Shown here piece after piece: positions 23,566 to 37,100 of a stretch of DNA of 64,000 nucleotides. Source of the DNA: Enoplolaimus lenunculus. Taxonomy: Eukaryota > Nematoda > Enoplea > Enoplida > Thoracostomopsidae. The DNA lies in NCBI GenBank assembly GCA_030248215.1, contig JASANG010001107.1, positions 434,001 through 498,000 of the forward strand. The letters run 5' to 3'. Positions within the stretch are counted from its first letter, which is position 1, and each line of letters starts with the position of its first letter. A program made the position numbers and the translations under genes. Under the pieces are notes generated by a model. That model was not told where the DNA came from. It ran no database searches and saw only the letters and a list, made by a program, of their open reading frames with translations.

Positions 23566-24164
23566 CCGTCATACAGGAATGGCTGCGCTGCACTCCTGGT
23601 TAAAAGTTTTCCACCGTGGAAAACTGGAAGCCCCTGTGCTATACATTGGCCCAAAAGTAAAAACGAAACGCGCTAAACAGATAAAGTTCGCAAAATTTTA
23701 CTCGGAACCTCACTTCAAAAATTCTACCGGAGCCGGAGGCATACCTCCAGTTGTCCTAAGTGGAAACGTTTGCTGCGCTGCAATTTTGTTTTTAGGTCCC
23801 CTGTGATTTGAACGATTACTAGCGCTTTTCGTGCGTGCCACGGCAGTTCAAGTGTATTTCAGTAATTTTAGATCTGTGAATTTAATAAAATGGTTAGTGC
23901 CCAAGGAGTTGGGCGGCAGTCCCATCCTGCTTAGAATCCCTTCAAATTGAAGGGGTGCAGAGTGGCGTCAGCCCCCTCAACAACAATATTGGCCGAAATT
24001 TTCTCACTACAAATTTAGTTTTTGAAATATGAAAACATAACATTTTTATGTTACAGCTGAAAAAGTCTCCCCACATTTGCGTAGTGGCTTGGAAAAACTA
24101 CAAAAGTGCCCATACTACTGGAACCGGAATGTTAAAAAACATCGGAATCGGAAAATAAAAAATG

Positions 24165-24276
24165 CTTACCGAAAACTTATTATTACCATTTTAACTGCCT
24201 AATTTCGCCTCACCTCTAGCTCCGGTAAGTTCGTTGACCTCCGGGTCCAATATATTTCACCTTTAGTTACACCTCG
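24165..24276 (-). repeat. Inverted family C MITE fragment
   Basis: On the minus strand it reads GAGGTGTAAC, then CCGGAGGTCAACGAACTT, then GAGGTGAGGCGAAATTAGG. This is the left part of the element at 24591-24939, in opposite orientation and about 400 bp away. Confidence 0.7.
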
Positions 24277-24590
24277 ATGTTCTCATCCACACAAAATTAC
24301 ACGACGATAGACATCTGTTGTAGTGCTCCCGTACACTTAGGAACCCTCTGCTTCCGACATGTTTGTGCATAAGCTGCACTCAAAATTTTTAGAAACTTAA
24401 ATTGTTTAATTTCAGCCTATAAAATACTTTAGGTAGGAACGATCTAACTGACTATACGCCCAATATCTAAAGTAATAAATGTTTTTCGTTTACTCTTTGT
24501 AAAACAGCAGATAAAAAAATTAAAATCATGCATCGTATACAATTACACTGTCAACACAATCTCAGTTAATTTTCTGAATGTCCTAAGCAC

Positions 24591-24939
24591 CAGGATGTAA
24601 CCGGAGGTGAAAAACACCGGAGCCGTAGCCGGGGGTGAACGAATCTTGCCGGAGCCGCAGCCCGAGGTGAGGCGAAATTAGGTAGTAACAATGACGATTA
24701 ATTAGTTAATTTTAGCCGACGTCTGCAATATGTTGTTAAGTTGTTTGGTTTTACGCTAATTTTCGGCGAAATCTCGGAAATTCTTTCCTGAGAATTGTGA
24801 CAAAAGCAGAACGAATCTCGCTAAAAAGATAAATTTGCAAAATTATGTAAAATTTTACTACCGAAATTGCCGGAACCTCCGACTAAAATTCTACCGGAGC
24901 CCGATTTTCTGCCGGAGCCTTAGCTCCGATTGTACCCTA
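24591..24939. mobile_element. hAT-type MITE, family C, intact copy
   Basis: A 349-bp element starting CAGGATGTAACCGGAG and ending with the inverse of TAGGGTACAATCGGAG. It is flanked by exact CTAAGCAC duplications (24583-24590 and 24940-24947). The subterminal regions repeat CCGGAGCC. It is the empty-site reference for the fold-back insertion at 21260. Confidence 0.93.
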
Positions 24940-24947
24940 CTAAGCAC

Positions 24948-27900
24948 CCATAACAACAAATTCGCTTATGCCTTTCTAGTTAAAGAAACAGTATAGGAAG
25001 ACGGATGGAGGCTTGGAAGGCCGAAGCTAGCACCAAACTTGAATCAATTTTATGTTATTCTGTTCAGGTAACCTGCCGTTTCCCCTGAGTTTCGCATTTT
25101 GTAAATTGGCTAAAATTAGCTAACTAGGAATGAGAGCTATCGTAAGTGAAACTCCATATCTCAAACAGTTCGCTACGGAAACACCTTAAATTGTTGTAAA
25201 TTTGTTTTAAACTGCTTTGGCGTGTAAGACGGGGACTAGAGTAGAATGTAAACGGATAGTAGAAATAACGTAAACGAAAAACGGGTATTGAAGTATAAGT
25301 TTTAAAGATGTTTTATTTCTCTGCCAACACAACTGGGACATGCAAATACCCACCGGATTTTCTAAAATTAAAAAATGGCTTATGCACCGAATTTTTTAGA
25401 TTTTTAATGAAAATAGACACCGATTGTACCGGAAACGGATATCTGGTATACCTTTCAGAGGTCCACATAGCACGAGGTGCATGGTGCGGAAACCATCCTT
25501 GTGTCTTTCCAAATCGCAGAGTCAAGACGGCGGCGCGCCCCATATCAGCGAATCGTATGTAGGAAAGATACACTGTTTTTGAATCCGTGAGGAGACTTTC
25601 CCACTGTGACGCAAAATTATAAAGTTCCAAAATTCGCTACGTTTTGATTATACAAATGGCAAATTCAGAAAAATCAACACAGAAAGTATTACACAGTAAG
25701 ACAAAATGCAATATATTTACAATAACGCATGAATCGAAATCGCACATGCAGCAACTGTCGTGCAAGCACATTGGTTACAGCACAGAGCCTAATGTCATTC
25801 AGAACATTTTAAAGTTCTTTCATAAACAATTTATAATAACATGAAATTTAGCAAATAAGCGTGCAGTCTTACTCCATTTTAATGAATATAGTACATAGTC
25901 AATTCACAGCCAAGAATTTCAATTCAGTTTTGAAAGAGTTCCGCTAAAACAACTTGTCTCAATGCTAATTATTGCATACCAAAGGCTGTCTTCACAAAGT
26001 AGGATTTTGCCGCATATGGTAAGCGTACGCAAGGCGCACTTTCTCAAGTCGAATACACTCCAATAAATAGCTTCGAACTAACAAAAATAAGTTTACCTTA
26101 GCAAATGTCACAAAACCATCGGTCGGTTTCACATGAGTGGTGGATATGACACAGTGTAGAAGCAAACTTTAGCCAAGAATGTATATGTTTTGTTTATGTG
26201 TAAAAAACCATTTAAGGCTACAGTGGCCTTAGTTTTGAGAGCGAAACAACTGATTAGCGCTGCATAAATACGCTATACCAGCACACAAACCAACTTTTAA
26301 TCTTCAAACATTGTATACAACTCAAGTTTTAATAACGACACAATTAACTTATTTCGCTTCATTGTGTCATGCTGTTTTCGGAGCCATTGCAGCAAGGTGT
26401 TGAAATTAAATGTGCCCACTTGTAAAGCCTAGTTTAATGATATTCGGCACCCAGGACCGGCGTTAGGATAGTCGGCCCTCCCAAACCGGTCCGAGGGGAG
26501 CCCAATAAAAGGTTTCACAGCTATTATACCCATGTACTTGTATGACTTCAGGTACATGCTGTATTTTGGTGAAAACTTTCAGCGATAGTTCGTTGACCTA
26601 GTCAAAAAGAAAGTTTTATACTTGCAAAACTAATTTTGTGGCCCGAAAAAATTTTAGTTTGCCAAGATGGGGCTGCCCAATTGGAGGGTTTGGAGGCGCT
26701 TCCGCCCGTGAGAGAAAACAGACTCACCGCCGGAAGGCGGTGACAAAAAAGCGCAAAGTCAACATAGAAATAACACTTAATTAAATCAAAAGTAGTGTAT
26801 AGTTGCCTAAGTTAAAAACCGTAATTTAACACCACAGCGCTCGTCATATAATTTGTCTAGTGTGTAGCCTTACGTGAAGACACAAATTTCAGATAGTCCC
26901 GAGTACATTCTTTCGCTACAGTTTACAAGAAATGCGCTTAAAAGTTCGTCATATATTCCACTGATAAAACGGAATGATACACACATAGTTATATTACACG
27001 CGTCAAATCAGAATATCTATAGTAATGTATAGTATAAAACATGGCTACGAAAAAATGTAAACTTTAAAAACATAATAGGAATAATAGGTATTACACCAAC
27101 ACGGACAAAATAATTCAGCAACCGCCGATACAAACTCGAACAAATAAAATCTGTTACATTTTCATGTAACGTAATTACAAACGTGATATCTAAAAAATAA
27201 ATGCGCAACAAACCAGATCATAGATCATAAAAACGTCCCACATAACACGTGTATGACACTCGCAAACATTCCCAAAACCAGTTTTTCAGTTCTATTTCGA
27301 TAAAGCAGAGTACTGAGTAGTACTGATTGTCATATGCCTGCTCATTGTTACAAAATGGATATTCTCATGAGCGCAGACTAATAAAGGATCCAGACTTACT
27401 TTTCACAAGATAATCTTAGCTTTAGACACTAAAATTCAGCAAACCTGCGCATAAAATTCAAGTGTCTTAATACCAAAACTGCCTCAAACTGCCGTATATA
27501 TTACCTCATCTCGGTGACACCCGTTTGGGTTAAGCCGATAACTTCGTTTCGGTTTTGGTTTCAGCGTCCTTGTTTTAACATCTGGTCACACCTTAACTAA
27601 TTTAATACCTATGTACGTAGCATAGTATCAGTTGCACCTTAGTAATTTTATCACAAACCGATAAGGCGCAATAAGATTGGTTGTTTACATAATCACACAT
27701 TACAGCGCTTAAATGTGACCAGCTAATTGAAGAACATGTTTGCATACCAGAGAGAATATATGCGCACATTAGCGAAAATTTCTTGTACTTAACAATGTAT
27801 AGCTAGCAACCCAGTGTACTCCACGTTTGCTCTATACGATCAAAAACTAGTGATACATTAAATAGTAACAATATACTATACGTATATATTTCCACAACGC

Positions 27901-28125
27901 TCATCAAAATTACATCAAAAACTAGCTAACGTTGGACTTTCCAACCAACCATTCTACATATTTTTGACTGATAATATAACAAGGCCACATTCTGCGCTGA
28001 TATTGGCAACGTCATTCTACGACCAAATCTGAACTTAGACTGGTTTTGGTTTGAAAACAAATTTTGCACATTTACCCACACAACGAGTGCAGCGATGTCA
28101 TCTTTGGATGCTTCGCCTCATTATT
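24948..28125. other. Intergenic DNA and probable LASP 3' UTR
   Basis: Both genes flanking this stretch point toward it. No multi-exon coding pattern was seen; the longest open frames (up to 105 codons, 25313-25630) match nothing recognised. About 26450-26720 is GC-richer (ACCGGCGTTAGG, GGGGCTGCCC) and may be a transposon fragment. The last few hundred bases before 28126 are probably LASP 3' UTR. Confidence 0.4.
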
Positions 28126-31100
28126 TCAACTAACACGTTGCACGTAGTTCGCAGGTAACATGCCCCATTTTCCCGTACGCTGAATAGTGCCAGTCATCCA
28201 GCCAGAATCAACAGACTGACAATTGACTACAAGATCTCCCTCCATAAACGAAACCTAAAACATTGACGCTTAATTGTTGCCACACATACGTACTTGTTGA
28301 TTGTTTGTCAATAATCTTGTTTCTACCAAATTTCATACCATTTTAAAACCTACGAGTAGAACAAAGTAATGTTAAAGTTAAACCTGATCTGAAAGCTCAG
28401 GAAACGCTATTTTAAGCATCGTCCTAACAGTAAAGATGGCGATAATTAAAAAAACCAAGGCCACGCTTTTATGTAGTATAGCCTTGCCAGAGCGTGGTTA
28501 CAATTGTTTTTCCGCTATCAATAACTTACAACATTTCCAGCATATAAAACCAATGTGAAAATAATGATGAGCTCGAACTAGGGTTCTTATGCTTGCAATT
28601 GGATGTGGCGAAAAATTACTCTGATCGTTAAAGCTGAGGAAAAAATACCACGTAGAACTTTTGAAAACCTTTCTAATTAAATTAGAAATATCGTTTTCAA
28701 AGTCCGCTCAAAACACCGACGCCATATAGAGGCAATTGGCTGCGCTACACTTGGTAAACAGCGCCGTCCGGCACTTTACCAACGAAGCCGAATGACATTG
28801 AACGTCATTTTAAAACTATAACGCACCCCAAAGAAAAGAAAAAATGCAAAAATTAAAAACTTCAAACCCAAATTTAAAAAACATAACGTCCTCCGGACCG
28901 TTTGTATTATATAACTAAAAATCGTCTGAACTCACTTCATCAGTATCAGCTGCCGAGTAGTCGTAGAGAGCTCTAAAGGTAGAGCCAGACAAAGGCTGAC
29001 GTTGCTGTTGGTATTGTTGTTGGTGTTGGTGCTGTTGTTGTTGTTGTTGCTGTTGTTGTTGTGGTTGCTGTTGTTGTTGGGGCAGCACTTGTTGCACCCT
29101 TTGCTGCTGCTGCATTTGTTGCTGTTGATACTGTAACTGGTGCTGGTTCTGTTGCATATTGCCAATAGTGTGATACGGCTGTTGCACTGGTGTTTGATAA
29201 ACATTATCTGAAACACAGCAAAAATGGCACATTCAAACAAGCGATTACGTTGCGCAAATCAACAGATATTTGATTCTATTCCTATTAACCACTAAATAAT
29301 ACCGTTCACGATACAAATAATTCAGGAATTTGCGCAATACACATTATCACTGTTTAAATTTATTGATTGAATCGCTAAGGGATTAAGTGCAAGCATCACA
29401 TTATAAGATGTCAAAAGACAAACAAACAAGAAGTTTCATACAAATTAAGCAGAACGCATTCAAAATTCTGGTTATAGTATGGAAGTCAACCATATTTCAG
29501 TGTTTGCAATCAATCATTTGATAGTTAAATTTTACTACGTATATGGTTCCGCTCCCGGAACTTTTTATATTCGGTTACATCCTACAGGCAAGATATAATA
29601 CTTAACAATACATTTTGCATTCGAGGGCCTTGCTGCGGATCCCCACTGTCCGTTGAGCGGATCATAATCGTTGATAGAGCCCACAGGACGCGTTTGTGGG
29701 CTGACTAAAACAAATGAAGCACTAGGGACGTACAAGTGTTGTTTAATGTTGCATGTATTCTATATTTTATATACAGGCTAAACAAATTGCATATCATTCA
29801 GCAACGCATAATGCGAGAAAAACAGAAATTTTGTTAAAAAATTTGGCGCGGTTGACTTGCGTTTGGTGTTTGAACGGATCCTTATTATTATGAAGGAAAG
29901 GAATTATTACAAAAAGGAACCAGGAACAAAACGATTTGTATGTACATGCGTTGCTGTTAAAACTATAACACATGGCCAAGCTAGCTGAGGTTTCACATAT
30001 TTGCGCAAATATTAAAGCCTAACAATATTTATGACGGTCACATAAAAAAGAACAGCCTATATGAATAACTTGTGGAAAAATTACATCAGAAAGCACCAAA
30101 AATTAGGGATGTGCCGATACCAAAATTTTTGCCGATGCCGATTCCAACTTTAGTACACCATGTTTAATAAACAGATAGGATACCACATTACATCATTATA
30201 AGAAGACTTAAACCCTACCCATCATAAACGATTATAATTTTAGACGAACGACTCATTTCAATTAATTTTTCAAACACAAACGCAATAAAGATATCAGTTC
30301 TCCTGATCCGACACACTGACATGCGCCTAGAAATGGAACTAATAGCATTCCAACTGGTTGTTATATGTGCAAAAAGCATCGGCAAAAAACTGGTAATTTT
30401 TTGCAGTGCCGATGCCGATACTCACAAAAACTGCCGATTATTACCAATGCCGATTAATCGACACATCCCTACCAAAAATGTACAAAAAGCACCACAGAAG
30501 AAAGATCTTTTAATCAAGTCATATTAGCAAAAATTCTGTTCATTGCAAAATGTTCCTACTATATCAGTGGCCGTCAGCACCCAATAACCGGCAGGAAAGT
30601 GGAATAAAATGTTAGTAATCTACGTAATACCATAAACGTAGCAACTATCCAACCTAATAACAAAGCTGAAAATCGAAAAATACGCAAAAACAGGACTTCA
30701 ATGTCCTGCTTACAAAATTGAATCTAATATCACAAATTTCATTACACAGTTCCAGTCCCAATTCTGGTTTCATTTCGAAACATTCCAAGCATTCAAATTT
30801 ACATTATATAGGCAGGTTGGATACATTCTTTTTGTAAACGAATTACGCACAATCAGCTGTATGCTCTTGTTTTATTACCCGTTTACAATATGTCGAATAA
30901 CAAAACTGCATCGACAGAAGCGCATGCGGTACCCTTAGCAAATCAAACAACTTTGGCCGGAATTTGTTTATAACAAGCGATGTTTATATTACATGCAGCG
31001 AATTTGTATATTCGATCACCTTTTCCTCCCTGTTCCGAAGAATAAATCAATGTTGACGCTTGTTGCATTTTCGTTGAATACGGCGAGTTACCATATGCTT

Positions 31101-34100
31101 GTTGTTGTTGTAGCGGCTGAATATGTTGATGTTGTGCGGAAGCGATATTTAACGGTGTACCGCCACCTCCACCAGAACCATTCATTACTAAAAAGCCAAC
31201 CTCTTTTATGATTTAATAAACACGTATATTAGCAACTAATCACTACTCTATATGCAATGATATATATTGTCTATAAAAGATTCCCAAATGTGCCAGTTTC
31301 CCAACACCAAAAATATAATAAGGTAAGTATAATATCATTGATCGACCGTAAGTTATGGTTCCGGTGTGTGTTCCAGTTTAACAGTTTCCGATTGCGGTTC
31401 ATTATTACGAACTGTAACCGGAACCTTATGTACCCTCATTCTGTAAAATAGCTACTTTTACGTGACACTTCTGTTATTACTAGAACAGGGTCTGATCACA
31501 TTTATTTTTTGTTAATTTTATTTGATGTCAATAAAGAATAAAATGGACTCTCAAAAGTAAAGGGAGCGTTAAGGAATTATGGAAAAACATTTTAATTTCG
31601 AAAAACAGAGGCTAAGATTATCCTAAAATGCGCTATAAATTGTATTTTTCCACATTGTCATTTACCATATTAAGGTAAAAGTTTAACCCATAAATGAAAC
31701 GTTAAATGTTTGAAACTAATTACAAAGTAAATAAAAGACTGTATGCTTACGCATTACACATTGTAAGAGTCCATATTTTACTATTGTCATCTAAATCTAA
31801 ACATATTACAAATTGCAAGCAGTGTAAGCGTGAGGATAATCAAAATATGCTGCGAATGCATTGCAATGGTTAATGTAAATAACAATAAAATTGCAATAAC
31901 TGAGGAGAACAAGAAGAGTGGAATAACAGCAGGCGCAATTGTGATGATAACATAATACGTATACGTATGCGACAAAGTAGTGTCGGATATTAAAACAGTA
32001 AAAGTTTAACAACCGGAAAAATCGCTGTTTATTATATATACACCTATAAAAATATATGGTGTGTAATGTGAAACAAATTACGTTGGTCCATTTACAGGTT
32101 TGAACTTAAGTACGTACGAATCTGTTCTTCCTATTCCACTAAAATGCATTGTTCCTCACTCTATCCAAAATTTGACCACCGTTACCGTATTTTGACATCG
32201 AATGGCACCCTGCTGCTGAACAAATGTCAGCGACCGACCCAGATCTGGTGTGAACCGGACGTAGGTCTCCATTAGCTCAGTGTAAACGGACCAAAGCATA
32301 ACTTGTTGAAATAATGGGTTAGTTAAATAGGTTATATAAAGAGGGATTGTTGATGCTGATTAGATGCTTTGAAAAATTACTCACCCATGCTGGAAGCATT
32401 CGGCGCTTTAGCTCCCTGATTATAATCTTCAAAAGGCGGTCGCATGCCTTCCATCTGTTCCTTTCGACCCATTTCGCCGTGATATGCTGCCTGTAAAAAT
32501 AACATTACACCTCAAGAATACCTCATGCCTTTTTAAAAACGTAACAGTCTGTTTTCTGGTAGTCTTTGCTGAGCTGTTTGGTAATGACGTTGCCTTTTAT
32601 AAGATCTTTCCTATACAAACGTTGAATTTACACACCGCTGAATGGTGTTCAACGAAACACTAATAATATTTCAAATAAGTCGTTGGAAGTTTTAATACAT
32701 AGGCTACATTACGTATTAAACTATCATATATATAAATTATAACTCTGATTATGTGTATACTCACTTGTGACACGACTTGCGAGTTTTTGATCAAACGGAA
32801 CGTTTCAGGGTCGTCGGCAATTTGAATTTTATGTCCTTTCATTTTTTCGTACTCTTGATGGTATTTCACCTGTTAACAAAAGATACCAGCGCATTGGGCA
32901 AATTCCCGAAACTCCTACAGCTTGTAAAGATTTCTTTATGATGCGACAGCGTTTGCATGAACTGATGAATGAATTAGCAACGGATGGATTAATATTACAC
33001 AATGCCCGTGTTTGCTAAACTAAGGACTGCTTAAGGTGATATTACTTACTTCGAAAAGAATATAAACAGGTCAAATAACCAATTATAGTTAAGCTCCGCC
33101 GGTTACACATGTTAATATAGATGCCCAAAAAATAAACTCCAGCCAAACAGCAACTTAAACTTAATTGTTTTAGACATTTGACAGTTTGATAGTGCATAAA
33201 AATAAAAGCCAAAACCCCACATCCCTCAAAATCTTTTTTAAAATACACAAAATTCCTTAATAATACATATATACTAATGTATAGTATACACTGTATATAC
33301 ATATACACTTAATACAAATAGCGGCCGTCAATCTGTGGGTCACGACTCGAGCGCATAACGTCAAGCTTTTTGAAAAACGCTTACTGTCCAAAGTAATAGA
33401 ATAGTGCAACAAACAAAAAAACTACGTATGCGCTCAGTGTTTGTCAAGCACCAATATCTCAGTTAGATGTAAACATAAAGCTGTTGCTCACACACGCACA
33501 CATATATATAATATGTATGTTTCCGTTCAAGAAACTGTCGCAAACATAAATATAATATACCATACTAGCCGAAGACCACCGGATAAAATAACCTACGTAC
33601 ATATCAGGCAAATTTTACCAGATCATTATCTGGATATTCTGTAAACATCAAAATTTTTATACACAATAAGCTCCGACGTAGATTGCGTAACTTCGTTAAC
33701 GAAACGTAACTAACGTATAGACGTATACGTGATTCTGTGGCAATTTTAACATGGGCTGCGGCCATGCTAAGTGCTAATTGAAGAAATAGAAATTTAAAAA
33801 CTATTTTGCCTGTACGACTGACAATGTAAATTCATAGTGAATATCGAGCTAAAAAGCTAATACGTTTCAGATAAACATAATACTCTCACCAGACTTTGGT
33901 TCGCCGTATTTTCGGCGAGGCGCTTCGATTCGGGAGTTTCTGCGACAACAGTTGCTTGTTGCTTTGGGTAATGCCTAAAATAAAAAATCAACAAAACAAT
34001 ATTTTGCAAATATAAATAGTACTAACCACTGCGAGCTACATTTTTGATCATCCTTTGTTTAAGAACGAAATAAACGTCATTTAAAGAGTCTAATTTCATG

Positions 34101-37100
34101 CTTAATCCAGTGACTGCAAACTGTCATCTGACGGATTTGGTGCCGATTTGATCCGTGACAAAAATGAATCGGAAGAATCTGACGACGATATTTCGAGATT
34201 TCCGCCAATTTCCGAAAAATCTGCCGTGGAGTATTTGAAAAATATGTGGTCACCTTTGTCACCGAATAATTAAAAATTGTCTAACGTTAAAGACAAGTGG
34301 TCTGCAGCGGTCTACTACGATGATCGACGAAAAATGACGGTGGTGTTAGGTTGCCTAGATCCCACAATGTATCGAGATAATACAATGAAAGAGCCCGAGC
34401 AGGGCTTGGAAATAAACAATTTTCCGCATATATACCATTCTGTTTCTCAAATTGCTGTATAACCAGGTAGCGGTGCTCCACAATCGTTCGCTGTCTGTGT
34501 CGGTAGGCGAAATGCGCAAGTACTTCAAGGCCACCAAATCCCGAGGCTTGCCGAGACCGACACCGCCCGTCCCTGCCTCAGAGAGTTAAACTTGGAAAAG
34601 GTTTTAAAAATTAATGGAGGAATCGCCTCAGTTGCATAGTATTTGATTTCTAAATACTACTTATTCCCAAGTTCAAAACGCCTGAATTTCTCGTCAAGAA
34701 TTATGCTGTTTCTGCAACCAATATGGTACCTAAATAATCGTGCTTTTCAAGGGGCGGCCAAAAATGTTTCCAGGAGGATCATAGTGCTCCACATCAGGGA
34801 TGTGCGGTCTCGGTCAAAAACCGAGACCTAAAAATAAAATATTTTCTAACAAAAGTTTTGAATGTTTTTCATACTTCTGTGTCATTCTGGCGTAAAAATG
34901 TTGCATCTGTTCAGAATTTGTAATATTAAACTCAAAAATTACGTATATATCGCAAAATTTTAGTTTTAGCAAAAACACACTGAGAAACAGAGATACAAGA
35001 ATATCGGCAAAAAATTTATAGTCAAAGATGACAAAAATCAACAAATACAACTGCCGTTCGTTTATTGTGAACGTTGAGCAGAAAAAATGGGAACTTGTCT
35101 TTCTCCTTTGGTCTAGGTTTAAAACCTATCGAGACTCAAAAAACCGAGACCGAGACCAGTTAAATCCTGATTAGACCGAGACCAGTTAAATCCCGACTTA
35201 CTGAGACCGCACATCCCTGTTCCACATATATTGCCGACTGTAATCTTCCCATGTTTCGAATTAAAACAAATCACGGTAGCTTTTAATATTTGCTGCTAGC
35301 AACAATTCAATCCAAGCCCTGTTTTTAATTTTATATTATGTAGAATTATGCTTTCCGAAGGAGATAAAAATGTGTTCCACGTTATAAGACTTGTTGAAGT
35401 ATTCACAAGAAAATGCATAGCACACTTTAAGTCTTCTCTTGCGTTCCAAATAAAACATTCTCAGAGCGTTACACCCCTTTTTTGAAGCTCACTTAGCTAT
35501 ATCTTGTTAAAAAAATCTCATTGTACAGTTGGTCGCAAAATACAGGAACCTATTTGACGGTAAGTTCATTTAGTAAAGGTTTTCGTTTTGATTGCAAAGT
35601 TAAGTTTATAATTGATACGTACTTAAACAACGACGGTAATTGAATTTGCCACTTTTTAAGTTATACTATCATGCTTTGCTACAGGGCGGCAACAAAGGTT
35701 CAATTCGGACTCGGCAAAAATTTGTGGTTCGGATCAGGATCCGGCTAAAATTTGTAGTTCGGATTCAGTTGTGAAAAAACCGAATCCAACAATGTTTGCA
35801 AAATGTTTTTCAGTATTGACAAGTAAAAATTTTAAATAACTTGTTATATTAATAAAAAATTTTGTTCCAGGACACAAATCTGAAAACTGACGTCGGGCAC
35901 GAAATATATCAACGTTTACAAGTTATGCGGTTGGCATAACGTTGATATTCTGCAACAAATTATAGATATAACTGAAATTTGCAACATGCAAGATTCGGAT
36001 TCGGCAAATTAGAAATGGGTTCGGATTCGGCCGAACCGTGGATTTGGTGCCCCTACTCTTTGCTACCTGCCAACTAAATAGGAAGTTATCAGTTAAAGAC
36101 CATAAAAAATTCATTACAAAAACGTGGAAGTTAGATTTTGTTCATAAATCGGCATTAAGTAACGAACCGGTTGTTATTATCAAGCAAAATTGCACACTGA
36201 CTAGGCGAGTAGAGTAAAAAAATAAAAAAGGTTGCAAAAATCAGTTTATTTTACAAGAAGTTACGGCTAAAAACCTGAAAAATACAGGGGGTCAAAATAT
36301 TGCGTTTTCCGTGCATCTCCTCAATGGATTTTGCAGACGGAGAATTTGGCGTCATAGGTATAGGCCATGACGGTTATTAATTGCTGCAATAACAAATTAG
36401 TTACGTACTCAGATACAAGCTAATCAGCATGCTTCTCTGCTAATTAAAGGAATCAAGTTAGCATTGCTACGCAAAATTAAACCTAAAACAAACCAAATGT
36501 CAATCTATATGTATTCGCTCAGACAACCAAAAAATAATCAACTTACGCTTCACAATATGGATGTTTATTCATTCCTTTGTAATTTTTCATGTTTAACGTC
36601 ATATGGCAAACGCTGCATTTGAAACACTGCTTGTGCCATACCTACGAAGTAGTATACAAACAATGTAAGGGCAGATTTTGTATTCCACCGTTAAGAGTTG
36701 CTTACAAAGTACTTTTCGCGTTCAAATTGAACAAGGAAAATAAATTTTTTAATAAATTAGCAGTTTATTTCCTTTGAACTACGTACATGTAACAGAGATG
36801 TCCGCGGCCGAGCCAGAGGAAGCCGGGGCTGGGGCCATACTGTACCATGGACGAAACCGGAAAAAGATCTAAACAGAGCGTAAGACAGAACCAGATTACG
36901 TCGGAAGCGGAATGTGAACAGCAAGATTATAAATATTAAAATGTGAACTGAAAAGTTCGCAATACAATATTTAAAATTTCTAATCAGAATCAGAACCAAT
37001 TGTGAAGATATGAATGTACAGCCGATGTACAGGTTCAGATTCCAAAACATTGCTGTTGAGTAAAATTCTTTTTTGTACACACTACAACAGCACTGCAGTA

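Larger units (their letters stand above)
21260..23651. mobile_element. 2.4-kb fold-back element with two opposed minisatellite arrays
   Basis: Termini are GGCCCATGTATAGATCAGGG then GCTTCCA, and inverted GGCCAATGTATAGCACAGGG then GCTTCCA. The inverted homology runs on through GGTGGAAAACTT, CAGGAGTGCA and CAGCCA to CTGTATGACG, about 85-90 bp. Exact 8-bp duplications CAAAAGTA flank it (21252-21259 and 23652-23659). Inside, array 1 (about 21361-21975, unit about 81 bp with GGAAAACGGGAAAAGTGGAA) faces array 2 (about 22160-23565, unit about 80 bp, inverted). They are separated by a ~180-bp unique spacer. No transposase is present. Open frames in array 1 result from a unit length divisible by three. 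Confidence 0.93.
21139..23758. mobile_element. Family C MITE copy split by a fold-back element
   Basis: 21139-21259 and 23652-23758 together match the family C copy at 24591-24939: TAATTAGCTAATTTTAGCC, TTGTTAAGTTTGG, GAATATTGTGACAAAAG, then CGCTAAACAGATAAAG and ATTCTACCGGAGCC. The match breaks exactly at the 8-bp duplication CAAAAGTA, where the intact copy reads CAAAAGCA. The left part of this copy is missing, replaced by or adjoining the 21001-21138 element. Confidence 0.85.
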
